From JBCCGE01 sp039029455 (GTDB taxonomy: Bacteria > Pseudomonadota > Gammaproteobacteria > Arenicellales > Poriferihabitantaceae), in contig JBCCGE010000130.1 of assembly GCA_039029455.1 (NCBI GenBank), forward strand, positions 1-7,427: a DNA stretch of 7,427 nucleotides, given 5' to 3'. The notes beneath the pieces were generated by a model. The model was not told where the DNA came from. It worked only from the letters and a program-made list of their open reading frames with translations, and made no database searches. The translations under genes and the position numbers were made by a program. Positions 1 through 6,374 of this stretch are shown piece by piece; the stretch's first letter is position 1; each line of letters starts with the position of its first letter.

Positions 1-1
1 C

Positions 2-1252
2 CGGTTTTATTCCGCGTCCCAGAGAAAGTTTGTGCCTTACGACACGCCACTGATTTTTCAGCGTGGCGAGGGTCAGTATCTCTGGGACGAAAAAGGCAAC
101 AAGTACACTGATCTTCTCGGCATGAATGTTTGTGTGTCCGTCGGTCATGCGCATCCCGATGTGGTTGCAGCGGTCCAGCATCAGGTTGCGCAACTGACCC
201 ATTGCACCACCATGTTTTACCACCCGGTTCCGGCACAGTATGCAGAGGAACTTGTTCAAACCATGCCCGCAGGTGAGGAATGGGTTGCTCACTTCACCAA
301 CAGTGGTGCGGAAGCGATTGATCTGGCATTGATGATGGCTCGCAGCTATACCGGAAGAAACGACATACTGGCTCTGCACAACAGCTATCACGGCGCCACT
401 TATGGCGCCCAAAGCATTACCGGAATTTCCGGGTTTAGGCATCCCGTTGGTTTACCTGGCGGTGTGGCCTTTGTGGCTGAACCCAACCAGTATCGAGGCA
501 TATTTGGTGAGGGTGTCGAGCCCTATCTCGACGATGTCGATCGAGCGATTCAGACATCAACCAGCGGCTCCCTTGCGGGAATGATCATTGAGCCCGTGCA
601 GGGCTACGGTGGAATCGTCCCGATGCCGAAGGGCTACATTTCCGGGGCCGCCGAGCGAATCCGAGCGGCGGGTGGATTGTGCATCATCGATGAGGTGCAA
701 TCTGGCGTTGGTCGCACCGGAGACCATTTCTGGGCATTTGAGGGCCACGATGTCGTCCCCGATATTGTTGTGATGGCAAAAGGCATTGGAAACGGCATTC
801 CACTGGGCGCCGTCGTAGCCCGACGCGCAATTGCCGAACCCATGGCGGATAAATTTCTGTTTCATACCTACGGTGCAAATCCAACATCGTGCGCAGCAGG
901 GCGGGCGGTATTGCGAGCGATGAAGGCGGAGGGTATCCAGGCGAACGCGCGCGCAGTCGGCGCGGCGCTTAAAGAGCGGTTAACTGCACTGATGGATAAG
1001 TACGACTGTATCGGTGATGTGCGCGGAAAAGGATTAATGCTGGCAATTGAACTTGTCAAAGATCGACGAAGCCGTGAGCCCGATCCTGAAATCACCGCGG
1101 CCATTTTCGATCAGACCCGCAGTCAGGGCCTGGTGCCCAGCAAATCGGGTCCTTACCGAAGCGTGCTCAGGCTTGTGCCTCCGCTCTGTCTGTCAATGGA
1201 TGATGTCGATCCTGTGGCTGAAGGTTTCGAGCGATGTCTGGCGGCCGTCTGA
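2..1252 (+). CDS. Class III PLP-dependent aminotransferase, AGXT2-like (5' partial)
   Basis: Transfers an amino group between an amino donor and an oxo-acid acceptor using pyridoxal phosphate; presumably cytoplasmic. Numbering from the GTG at 32, the class III landmarks are in order: N-terminal GEGQYLWDEKG (12-22), VGHAHPDV (37-44), the cofactor phosphate-binding NSGAEA (90-95), EPVQGYGG (187-194), the IIDEVQSGVGRTG stretch with the PLP-ring Asp220, the Schiff-base Lys250 in VVMAKGIGNGIPLGA, and HTYGANPTSCAAG (278-290). The reading frame stays open to the window edge, and the upstream residues (RFYSASQRKFVPYDTPL) look like the family's N-terminus, so the true start probably lies before the window and GTG 32 is only the first internal start. 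The closest type I recognise is mitochondrial AGXT2 (alanine-glyoxylate or 3-aminoisobutyrate-pyruvate transaminase). Other omega-aminotransferases share these motifs, so the substrate is open. The gene converges on the quinone reductase gene with a 15-bp gap. Confidence 0.93.
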   Translation, partial: RFYSASQRKFVPYDTPLIFQRGEGQYLWDEKGNKYTDLLGMNVCVSVGHAHPDVVAAVQHQVAQLTHCTTMFYHPVPAQYAEELVQTMPAGEEWVAHFTNSGAEAIDLALMMARSYTGRNDILALHNSYHGATYGAQSITGISGFRHPVGLPGGVAFVAEPNQYRGIFGEGVEPYLDDVDRAIQTSTSGSLAGMIIEPVQGYGGIVPMPKGYISGAAERIRAAGGLCIIDEVQSGVGRTGDHFWAFEGHDVVPDIVVMAKGIGNGIPLGAVVARRAIAEPMADKFLFHTYGANPTSCAAGRAVLRAMKAEGIQANARAVGAALKERLTALMDKYDCIGDVRGKGLMLAIELVKDRRSREPDPEITAAIFDQTRSQGLVPSKSGPYRSVLRLVPPLCLSMDDVDPVAEGFERCLAAV

Positions 1253-1267
1253 CGGTTTTGTGTGCGG

Positions 1268-2041
1268 CTACCAGAGTTTAATCTTTGAGTGAGAGACGAA
1301 CGGTGAATACGAAGGAGACTGCGGTTTGAGCACCTTGTTGCGATCGAAATCATCATCCGAATTGTACGGAATGCAGTTTCTGCTCTCGATGTCACAAAGG
1401 CAGTTCGACCACTCCTCTGCGTAGCGATCCAGATCACTGAACCCGTCCTCGTGCTTTTCGATAGAAGCTACGCCTCCAATGCCGTGAAAAACGATGGGTT
1501 CGAGAACATCAAATCCAATGTATCTGTAGGGAAACAACATTGGCCAGGCAAACAGATGGGTATCGCCTTCACGGCCGTTGAAACCACACGAATCCGTTGA
1601 CGCTCCTGTAGTGATGCAGGCAATCATTTTCTTACCCCGACAGATCCCGTTGTCGTAGCGCATTTGGCTCTTGTAGACAGAACCGTATATGAACACGCGA
1701 TCGATCCAGCCTTTCAGCATCGCCGGCATCCCAAACCACCACAGAGGGAAATGAACAACGAGCAAATCACAATTGAGGAGCTTGTCACGCTCCTCTGCTG
1801 CGTCTATTGGCGTTGTGTTGTTATCCGCATGATAACGCTGCTCCGTCTGAGCATGAAAATACGTTTTGTCGGCACGAGTGGCGTAATGTGGTGCACCCTC
1901 GCACGGATCAAACTCGCTGGCGTAGAGATCAGTGAACGACCGTGCCCAACCTTCCCGATCCAGGGTGGCATCGGTCACTCTCGCAAGGTGGCCATTGAAC
2001 GATTTCGCTTCCGGGTGTGCCAGAACGATGTGTGCCTTCAT
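1268..2041 (-). CDS. NAD(P)H dehydrogenase (quinone), NQO1-like flavodoxin-fold protein
   Basis: A 257-aa cytoplasmic flavoprotein of the flavodoxin_2 family (NQO1, MdaB, KefF relatives), which reduce quinones by two electrons from NAD(P)H and so avoid semiquinone redox cycling. Visible features: first beta strand and flavin phosphate loop KAHIVLAHPEAKSFNGHL (2-19); CDLLVVHFPLWWFGMPAMLK (91-110) followed by GWIDRVF, almost the same as the NQO1 signature FPLQWFGVPAILKGW; and ITTGAS (143-148), equivalent to the NQO1 TTG loop. The last ~40 residues are polar and not recognised. The ATG is supported by AAAGAG seven bases upstream (2049-2054, minus strand). The gene lies 57 bp downstream of soxR on the same strand, so co-transcription is likely; a degenerate SoxR-like site in that gap may add a second promoter. 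Family assignment is firm; the natural quinone or other substrate is unknown. Confidence 0.9.
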   Translation of the reverse strand: MKAHIVLAHPEAKSFNGHLARVTDATLDREGWARSFTDLYASEFDPCEGAPHYATRADKTYFHAQTEQRYHADNNTTPIDAAEERDKLLNCDLLVVHFPLWWFGMPAMLKGWIDRVFIYGSVYKSQMRYDNGICRGKKMIACITTGASTDSCGFNGREGDTHLFAWPMLFPYRYIGFDVLEPIVFHGIGGVASIEKHEDGFSDLDRYAEEWSNCLCDIESRNCIPYNSDDDFDRNKVLKPQSPSYSPFVSHSKIKLW

Positions 2042-2071
2042 AGATTATCTCTTTAGGTTTCTTACGCGACT

Positions 2072-2087
2072 GTTTATTTTAAGTCGA
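2072..2087 (-). promoter_or_regulatory. Possible degenerate SoxR-like site upstream of the quinone reductase gene
   Basis: Read on the minus strand, TCGACTTAAAATAAAC in the soxR-quinone reductase gap matches 13 of 16 bases of TTGACTTAAAGTTAAC, the -35 plus left part of the strong palindrome at 2562-2592. It lies in the same orientation relative to the gene it would serve. It is not symmetric about the SoxR centre. It does sit in a different small inverted repeat, CGACT (2067-2071) and AGTCG (2082-2086). The match could be chance in AT-rich intergenic DNA. Confidence 0.3.
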
Positions 2088-2098
2088 TTGGTCGTCGT

Positions 2099-2548
2099 TC
2101 AGCCTTCTGATTGCCGCAGAAAATGTGGCCCGGAACCGCGAGCGAAAACCTCGTCGTCCGGATTGTAAAGTGCACACCGCTTCAGCGAGAGACATCCGCA
2201 TCCGATACAGCCGTCCAGCTGATCACGCAATCGTTCGAGCGCTGATATTCGTGCGTCCAGCTTGACTCGCCACAGCGTTGATAAGCGTTCCCAGTCGCGA
2301 CGGGTAGGTGTTCTCTGATCGGGCAGCTTTGAAAAGGCATCCAGAATTTCCTGAAGGCTGATTCCGAGGGTTTGAGCGACCTTGATTACCGACACTTTCC
2401 GAATGACAGAACGGTGGAAACGTCGCTGGTTACCGCTGCCTCTGTGGGACTGAATCAGTCCACGAGATTCATAGAAGCGCAACGCAGAGGTCGCGATACC
2501 GCAGCGTTCCGCCACCTCTCCAATACTCAGGTAGGGTTTTTGGGGCAT
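2099..2548 (-). CDS. soxR: Redox-sensitive transcriptional activator SoxR (MerR family)
   Basis: A 149-aa DNA-binding regulator that senses redox-active compounds through a [2Fe-2S] cluster and activates promoters with over-long -35/-10 spacers. The N-terminal MerR winged helix-turn-helix covers roughly residues 7-75 (SIGEVAERCGIATSALRFYE, then RGLIQSHRGSGNQRRF). A dimerisation helix follows at about 83-112, and then the diagnostic SoxR cluster CIGCGCLSLKRC with Cys114, 117, 119 and 125, the same spacing as E. coli SoxR. Length is close to that of the E. coli protein (154 aa). The ATG at 2548 gives a standard N-terminus but has no clear Shine-Dalgarno sequence. It is divergent from the Rieske-fusion gene, sharing a 74-bp region with a SoxR-type palindrome, and lies upstream of the quinone reductase gene on the same strand. 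No soxS-like gene is present, which suggests direct control of these neighbours. Confidence 0.96.
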   Translation of the reverse strand: MPQKPYLSIGEVAERCGIATSALRFYESRGLIQSHRGSGNQRRFHRSVIRKVSVIKVAQTLGISLQEILDAFSKLPDQRTPTRRDWERLSTLWRVKLDARISALERLRDQLDGCIGCGCLSLKRCALYNPDDEVFARGSGPHFLRQSEG

Positions 2549-2561
2549 TGCATATACGGTG

Positions 2562-2592
2562 TTGACTTAAAGTTAACTTTAACTATTAAACT
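2562..2592 (+). promoter_or_regulatory. SoxR-type promoter and operator driving the Rieske-fusion gene
   Basis: TTGACT (-35, 2562-2567) and TAAACT (-10, 2587-2592) are 19 bp apart, the over-long spacer typical of MerR-family promoters. Between and overlapping them is a perfect 16-bp palindrome, TTAAAGTTAACTTTAA (2567-2582), centred on GTTAAC. Compared with the E. coli soxS promoter as I remember it (CCTCAAGTTAACTTGAGG, then a TATACT -10), the palindrome centre, the -35 and the -10 fall in exactly the same register. The expected start of transcription is near 2599, giving a leader of about 24 nt before the ATG at 2623. The same operator lies 57-75 bases from the divergent soxR start codon, so autoregulation is possible. 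Confidence 0.75.
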
Positions 2593-2622
2593 TGATTCGG
2601 GCAATATGAATTCAATAATGCA

Positions 2623-4236
2623 ATGAATCGACCGCATGAAAAAAACCGGGAGTCTGACTGGCGAAAAGTCGGATCCGCGGAAAAACTGCAGGCTAAAGGC
2701 AAGCTGAAAGTCCGTGTTAATGGACGACAGATCGTTATCTTCGACACTGCATCGGGTCTGCGAGCCTGTGACAATCAGTGTCCTCATGAAGGCTATCCAC
2801 TTTCAGAGGGTACGGTTGCGGGTGAGTGCACGTTAACCTGCAACTGGCACAACTGGAAATTCAATCTCGAAGACGGCAGTAATCTTTTCGGTGGTGATCG
2901 ATTGCGTGTTTATCCGGTGCGTGTCGAGGGGTCCGATCTCTGGCTGGATATATCTGACCCACCGTTTAATCAACAATATGCTGAAATCATTGAAAATCTT
3001 GAAGATGCGTTTCGGGATGCCGAGTACGATCGTATCGCACGCGAAATAGCTCGATTGACGCTAATCGGCGCTGATCCACTGGACAGTGTGCGCCACGCCA
3101 TAAGATGGTCATTCGAGAAAATGGAATTTGGATGGACGCATGCCTATGCCGGGATGGCAGATTGGCTTGCGCTGTACGATGAGCTTGAACACGATCAGGA
3201 AGCACGACTTGTATGCCTGGTTGAATCGGTATTTCATGCGGCCGATGACGTGTTGCGGGAGGCTGACTTTCCTTACCCAAGCCATATTAAGCCGTTTGTT
3301 GAAAGTGCGTTTCTGGATGCTATTGAACGCGAAGATGAGCATACAGCCATTGCGTTGATTAACGGCGCGATGGACGCAGAGATGACCGTTGATTCGCTGG
3401 ACGGTGTTTTGAGCGCGGCGGCCTTAACACACTACAACGATTTTGGTCATTCTCTGATTTATGTGAGCAAAATTCGTGAGTTGACTAGTCGACTGGGGGA
3501 GTCGGTCGCGCCGCCACTTCTCCGCTCTCTGGTTCGCTCAATAGTGTATGCAACCCGGGAAGACAGGATTCCAGAGTTTCGGGAATACTCATTGTCAGTG
3601 TCCCGTTGGGGACAAGCAGAACCAGAGCACCGGGATGAAATTTCGGCTACAGATCTGCACGGCAAAAGCATTCGTGAATCCTTGCGCACAACGGTATCCG
3701 CGAGTGATCAGCCGGTAGACGTGTTGTACCGGGCGTTACTGGTCGCAAATGCAACCAATATGCTGAGATTCGATGTTGCCCAACAATACAAAACGCACGT
3801 CACTGTATCCGGAAACGTCAACTGGCTGGACTTTACTCACGGTATCACGTTTGCGAATGCGGTTCGCATCCAGTGCGGCCGACATCCGCATCTCTGGCCC
3901 AACGGCCTTTTGCAAATGGCCTGTTTCAATGGGCGAAATGCGACGTTCACTGATGATGGGATAGACAGTTTGGAGTGGATGCCCGCGAATCCGGCTCATC
4001 TGCTCGATACGATTCGTGAAATTGTTTTGAATCACGATTGTGATCAACCTATCGTGTCGGTGCATTTGCTGAAAACCTTTATGGCCGTGCGAGATGAGTG
4101 CGAACTTCTTGAAGCCACGGATAGCTCGGTTTTGCTGGGCGCGCTTAACCGATTTTTTAACACACCACTTAAACGCAAGCAGCCGCGGCGGACGGCGTAT
4201 CAATCGATGAAATTTGTGACTCAGCAACAGGACTGA
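2623..4236 (+). CDS. Rieske [2Fe-2S] domain protein with long uncharacterised C-terminal domain
   Basis: A 537-aa protein with no signal peptide or membrane segment. Residues ~12-112 form a Rieske ferredoxin-type domain: cluster ligands Cys53 and His55 in CDNQCPHEGYPL, then Cys73 and His76 in CNWHNWKF, with 17 residues between the pairs. Residues ~118-520 look largely helical and rich in histidine, for example WTHAYAGMADW (171-181), THYNDFGHSLIY (269-280), VRSIVYATREDRIPEFREY (304-322), FTHGITFANAVR (404-415) and GRHPHLWP (419-426). I do not see the D-x2-H-x4-H iron site of ring-hydroxylating oxygenases, so it is not a canonical Rieske oxygenase alpha subunit. It may belong to a poorly described Rieske-fusion family; a distant link to questin-oxidase-like (DUF4243) helical domains is only an impression. 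The start is the first possible one after an in-frame TGA at 2593. No Shine-Dalgarno is evident. Its promoter carries a SoxR-type operator, and soxR is divergent. Confidence 0.88.
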   Translation: MNRPHEKNRESDWRKVGSAEKLQAKGKLKVRVNGRQIVIFDTASGLRACDNQCPHEGYPLSEGTVAGECTLTCNWHNWKFNLEDGSNLFGGDRLRVYPVRVEGSDLWLDISDPPFNQQYAEIIENLEDAFRDAEYDRIAREIARLTLIGADPLDSVRHAIRWSFEKMEFGWTHAYAGMADWLALYDELEHDQEARLVCLVESVFHAADDVLREADFPYPSHIKPFVESAFLDAIEREDEHTAIALINGAMDAEMTVDSLDGVLSAAALTHYNDFGHSLIYVSKIRELTSRLGESVAPPLLRSLVRSIVYATREDRIPEFREYSLSVSRWGQAEPEHRDEISATDLHGKSIRESLRTTVSASDQPVDVLYRALLVANATNMLRFDVAQQYKTHVTVSGNVNWLDFTHGITFANAVRIQCGRHPHLWPNGLLQMACFNGRNATFTDDGIDSLEWMPANPAHLLDTIREIVLNHDCDQPIVSVHLLKTFMAVRDECELLEATDSSVLLGALNRFFNTPLKRKQPRRTAYQSMKFVTQQQD

Positions 4237-4255
4237 ATGCGTGCGACCCGCGTCG

Positions 4256-4894
4256 TCAGTTGTCGGGGTCAAACGCCGCCAGTTTCAATCCAAATCCTGC
4301 AAATACAATGCCTGTTGTGGCGCTGATCCATTTTTGGACCCCCGGACTGCGGGTTACCGAACTCAAGCTGGCAAACAGAACGACAAATGTTCCAAACCAG
4401 ATCGCATTCAGCAGTGAATGAATGAACACAAGAAAAAAGGCAGAGGTTGCGGACGAGTCGCTGGTCGAAATGAACTGCGGAAACGCCGCCAGATAAAACA
4501 TGGATACTTTGGGGTTAAGTGCATTCGTCAGAAAACCCTCAAGATAGGCCTGAATCAGGGTGCGTTGATTAACGGAAGGGCGGACGGCCTTGCTTTCGAT
4601 ATTGCTATACCCCACGGAGACCAGAGCCTTGATGCCGATCCAGAACAGGTAGCCTACACCGAGGTATTTAATCACAGTGAACGCTGTTGCCGACTGCAGA
4701 AGAATGACTGAAATTCCAAGAATTGATAGCGCACCGTGAAGGTAAAATGCAGATACAAAGCCAACCACATTAGCGAATCCTGCAGCACGCCCCGATCGTG
4801 GAACCGTTTTTGCGATCAGAATGCCGTTTGGGCCGGGGGACGCAACCAGCAAAAACGCAACCACAGTGAAAGTGTAAATGTCTGACCAGTCCAT
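4256..4894 (-). CDS. LysE/RhtB family amino-acid exporter
   Basis: A 212-aa inner-membrane exporter; the family exports amino acids such as threonine, homoserine, lysine or related metabolites. It has about six hydrophobic segments, roughly residues 6-27, 38-62, 65-92, 117-140, 150-177 and 188-208. It carries the family's SPGPNG motif in the first segment (19-24) and GFLTNALNPK at 120-129, the usual re-entry point of the second half. An upstream start at 4978 would add 28 polar residues absent from the family. The ATG at 4894 gives the typical length and is preceded by TGAGGT with an 8-nt spacer, so I chose it. The gene converges on the Rieske-fusion gene (19-bp gap) and is divergent from the hydrolase gene. 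A TATACT -10 inside a palindrome lies just upstream. The substrate cannot be told from sequence. Confidence 0.93.
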   Translation of the reverse strand: MDWSDIYTFTVVAFLLVASPGPNGILIAKTVPRSGRAAGFANVVGFVSAFYLHGALSILGISVILLQSATAFTVIKYLGVGYLFWIGIKALVSVGYSNIESKAVRPSVNQRTLIQAYLEGFLTNALNPKVSMFYLAAFPQFISTSDSSATSAFFLVFIHSLLNAIWFGTFVVLFASLSSVTRSPGVQKWISATTGIVFAGFGLKLAAFDPDN

Positions 4895-4902
4895 GCATTC
4901 TG

Positions 4903-4908
4903 ACCTCA
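4903..4908 (-). promoter_or_regulatory. Ribosome binding site fixing the LysE start
   Basis: TGAGGT on the minus strand, 8 nt before the ATG at 4894. It is the clearest Shine-Dalgarno in this region and decides between this start and the upstream in-frame start at 4978. Confidence 0.7.
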
Positions 4909-4920
4909 GTTCGCGGGTCG

Positions 4921-4934
4921 CCGAGTATACTCGG
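4921..4934. promoter_or_regulatory. Perfect 14-bp palindrome, candidate operator over the LysE -10
   Basis: CCGAGTATACTCGG is its own reverse complement. On the minus strand it contains TATACT (4924-4929), a good -10 that would start transcription about 20-25 nt before the LysE ATG at 4894, leaving room for the ribosome binding site. No good -35 is found 16-18 bp upstream of it, so the promoter may be weak or regulator-dependent. It lies in the 115-bp shared region between the exporter and the hydrolase, where it could affect both. No local transcription factor gene is an obvious owner. Confidence 0.5.
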
Positions 4935-5009
4935 TAATCTCGATAGGCCCCAGCCGTTTGATTATTTGCACGGTTCAAACTGATATTGTTCTAGAGACCA
5001 CTAACGCTT

Positions 5010-5936
5010 ATGCCGCAAATGTTAGACACAGAAATCAGCGAGTTTTTAAGACAATCCGATAGTTTTTATCCGGACGACCCGATATCACTGTCCATTGGAG
5101 AACAGCGAGAGCGATATATTGCGCTGTGCAGAGCGTTTCAGTACGACTATCCCGAGGGTTTGATCGCATCAGATGCCGCCATCGAAGTGAATGGCGGAAC
5201 CGTTGCCCTCCGGCATTACAGTCCAGCAGCATGTCGAGTGTCCAACACAGCAATTCTGTATTTTCACGGCGGCAGTTTTATGCTTGGAAGTCTCGAATCC
5301 CACGATTCAATCTGTGCGGACCTGTCGGAAGCCGCCGCACTGCCTCTGATTGCGGTGGACTATCGCCTTGCACCTGAGCACAGACATCCCACCCAGCTGC
5401 ACGACGCTGAGGCAGCCTTTCGATATGCTTTGTCATTCTTTGATCGAATTATCGTGACCGGCGATTCCGCCGGAGGCAACCTTGCGGCGTCACTGTCTGT
5501 CACTTGCCGGAACAACGAGAGAAAGCCAATCGGCCAGGTTTTGATTTATCCGTCACTGGGGGGTGAGTTGATGGACGCTGAATCCTACGTTACACATGCC
5601 TCAGCACCTGCTCTCACTACCGATCACATTCACTACTACCAGCGCGTGCGAGTCGATGGTGACTTACCAAAATCTGATCCAACGTTTTTTCCTTTAGTTC
5701 TGGATGATTTTGCGGCTATGCCGCCATGTGTCGGGTTTTCCGCAGACATCGATCCGTTACGAGACGATGTGGTTTTGTACGTCGACCGGCTGCAGACTGC
5801 GGGCGTTTATGCTCGTGCGGTCAATTTGTCTGGGTTGATACATGGCTTTCTGCGAGCACGCCGTGTGAGTGCGAAGGCAGCGGCAGGATTTAGCCAGATT
5901 GCTGATGCGATCTGCGAGTTGGCGGAATCCTGCTAA
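5010..5936 (+). CDS. Alpha/beta hydrolase, HSL-type (family IV) esterase/lipase
   Basis: A 308-aa carboxylic-ester hydrolase of the hormone-sensitive-lipase group, probably cytoplasmic since no signal peptide is seen. Landmarks: oxyanion-hole motif FHGGSF (85-90), then YRLAPEHRHP (118-127), nucleophile Ser153 in GDSAGG (151-156), the catalytic acid in SADIDPLRDD (244-253, Asp248 likely), and catalytic His278 in GLIHGF. The complete triad and normal length indicate an active enzyme. The ATG at 5010 has only a weak purine-rich stretch about a dozen bases upstream; a second ATG three codons later is equally possible. It is divergent from the exporter and convergent with the DUF2237 gene (49-bp gap). 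The substrate is unknown; family members favour short acyl esters. Confidence 0.92.
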   Translation: MPQMLDTEISEFLRQSDSFYPDDPISLSIGEQRERYIALCRAFQYDYPEGLIASDAAIEVNGGTVALRHYSPAACRVSNTAILYFHGGSFMLGSLESHDSICADLSEAAALPLIAVDYRLAPEHRHPTQLHDAEAAFRYALSFFDRIIVTGDSAGGNLAASLSVTCRNNERKPIGQVLIYPSLGGELMDAESYVTHASAPALTTDHIHYYQRVRVDGDLPKSDPTFFPLVLDDFAAMPPCVGFSADIDPLRDDVVLYVDRLQTAGVYARAVNLSGLIHGFLRARRVSAKAAAGFSQIADAICELAESC

Positions 5937-5985
5937 CCAATTGTCCTGTTAGAACGGTGTGACGGCGAATGGGCTGGAATTGAAT

Positions 5986-6366
5986 TCAGGAAAGATCCAG
6001 CGCCAGATTCGATAAATCCCTAAGGTCAACGGTTTCCAGCGCCCCCTTGTGCGTCGATTGAAGAAATACTCGGGGTGCGACACCGGCCTCAAACGCTTCC
6101 TTCCAGCGCGCAGCACACACGCACCATTGATCGCCGGCTTTCAACCCGGGAAACCCAAATTCCGGGATTGGATCGATCAGATTGTTGCCTTTGGATTTAC
6201 TGAAGTGCAGGAACTCGTCGGTTATCTTAACGCAAATGGTATGAGAGCCGACGTCTCCAGGGCCGGTTTCACAACAACCGTTGCGCATAAAACCGGTGAT
6301 TGGATCCTCTGAACAGCTCTGCAGCGGTTCATCAAACACATTTAATTGATTTTGCGGCCAATTCAT
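5986..6366 (-). CDS. DUF2237 family protein
   Basis: A 126-aa soluble protein of the DUF2237 family, function unknown. The family pattern is nearly complete: NVFDEPLQSCS near the N-terminus, DPITGFMRNGCCETGPGD (21-38) with a Cys-Cys pair at 31-32, SHTICVKITDEFLHFSKSKGN (41-61), PEFGFPGLKAGDQWCVCAARW (68-88) with Cys82 and Cys84, then AGVAPRVFLQSTHKGALE (94-111). The repeated invariant cysteines and one histidine suggest a metal site or a redox role, but that is inference. A start at 6426 is open in frame but would overlap the upstream NRDE gene by about 50 bp and add 20 non-family residues. The ATG at 6366 leaves an 8-bp gap and has AGGA (6378-6381) 11 nt upstream. It is likely co-transcribed with and downstream of the NRDE gene. 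Confidence 0.93.
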   Translation of the reverse strand: MNWPQNQLNVFDEPLQSCSEDPITGFMRNGCCETGPGDVGSHTICVKITDEFLHFSKSKGNNLIDPIPEFGFPGLKAGDQWCVCAARWKEAFEAGVAPRVFLQSTHKGALETVDLRDLSNLALDLS

Positions 6367-6374
6367 ATTCGTTT

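Noticed and set aside
2623..4236. Calling the Rieske protein a ring-hydroxylating dioxygenase alpha subunit.
   Set aside because: The cluster domain fits, but the catalytic-domain iron motif is not visible and no beta subunit or reductase gene is adjacent.
4237..4255. Bidirectional terminator between the Rieske and exporter genes.
   Set aside because: Only a weak GACCC/GGGTC pairing is present, without a T-tract; the other convergent gaps (1253-1267 and 5937-5985) show no convincing hairpin either.
3736..4272. Minus-strand open frame of 178 codons inside the Rieske-fusion gene.
   Set aside because: It is antisense to a well-supported coding frame, its translation shows no recognisable domain, and it runs into the exporter gene's 3' end.
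4895..4978. N-terminal extension of the LysE gene to an upstream start at 4978.
   Set aside because: The extra 28 residues are polar and unlike the family, and TGAGGT 8 nt before ATG 4894 marks the better start.
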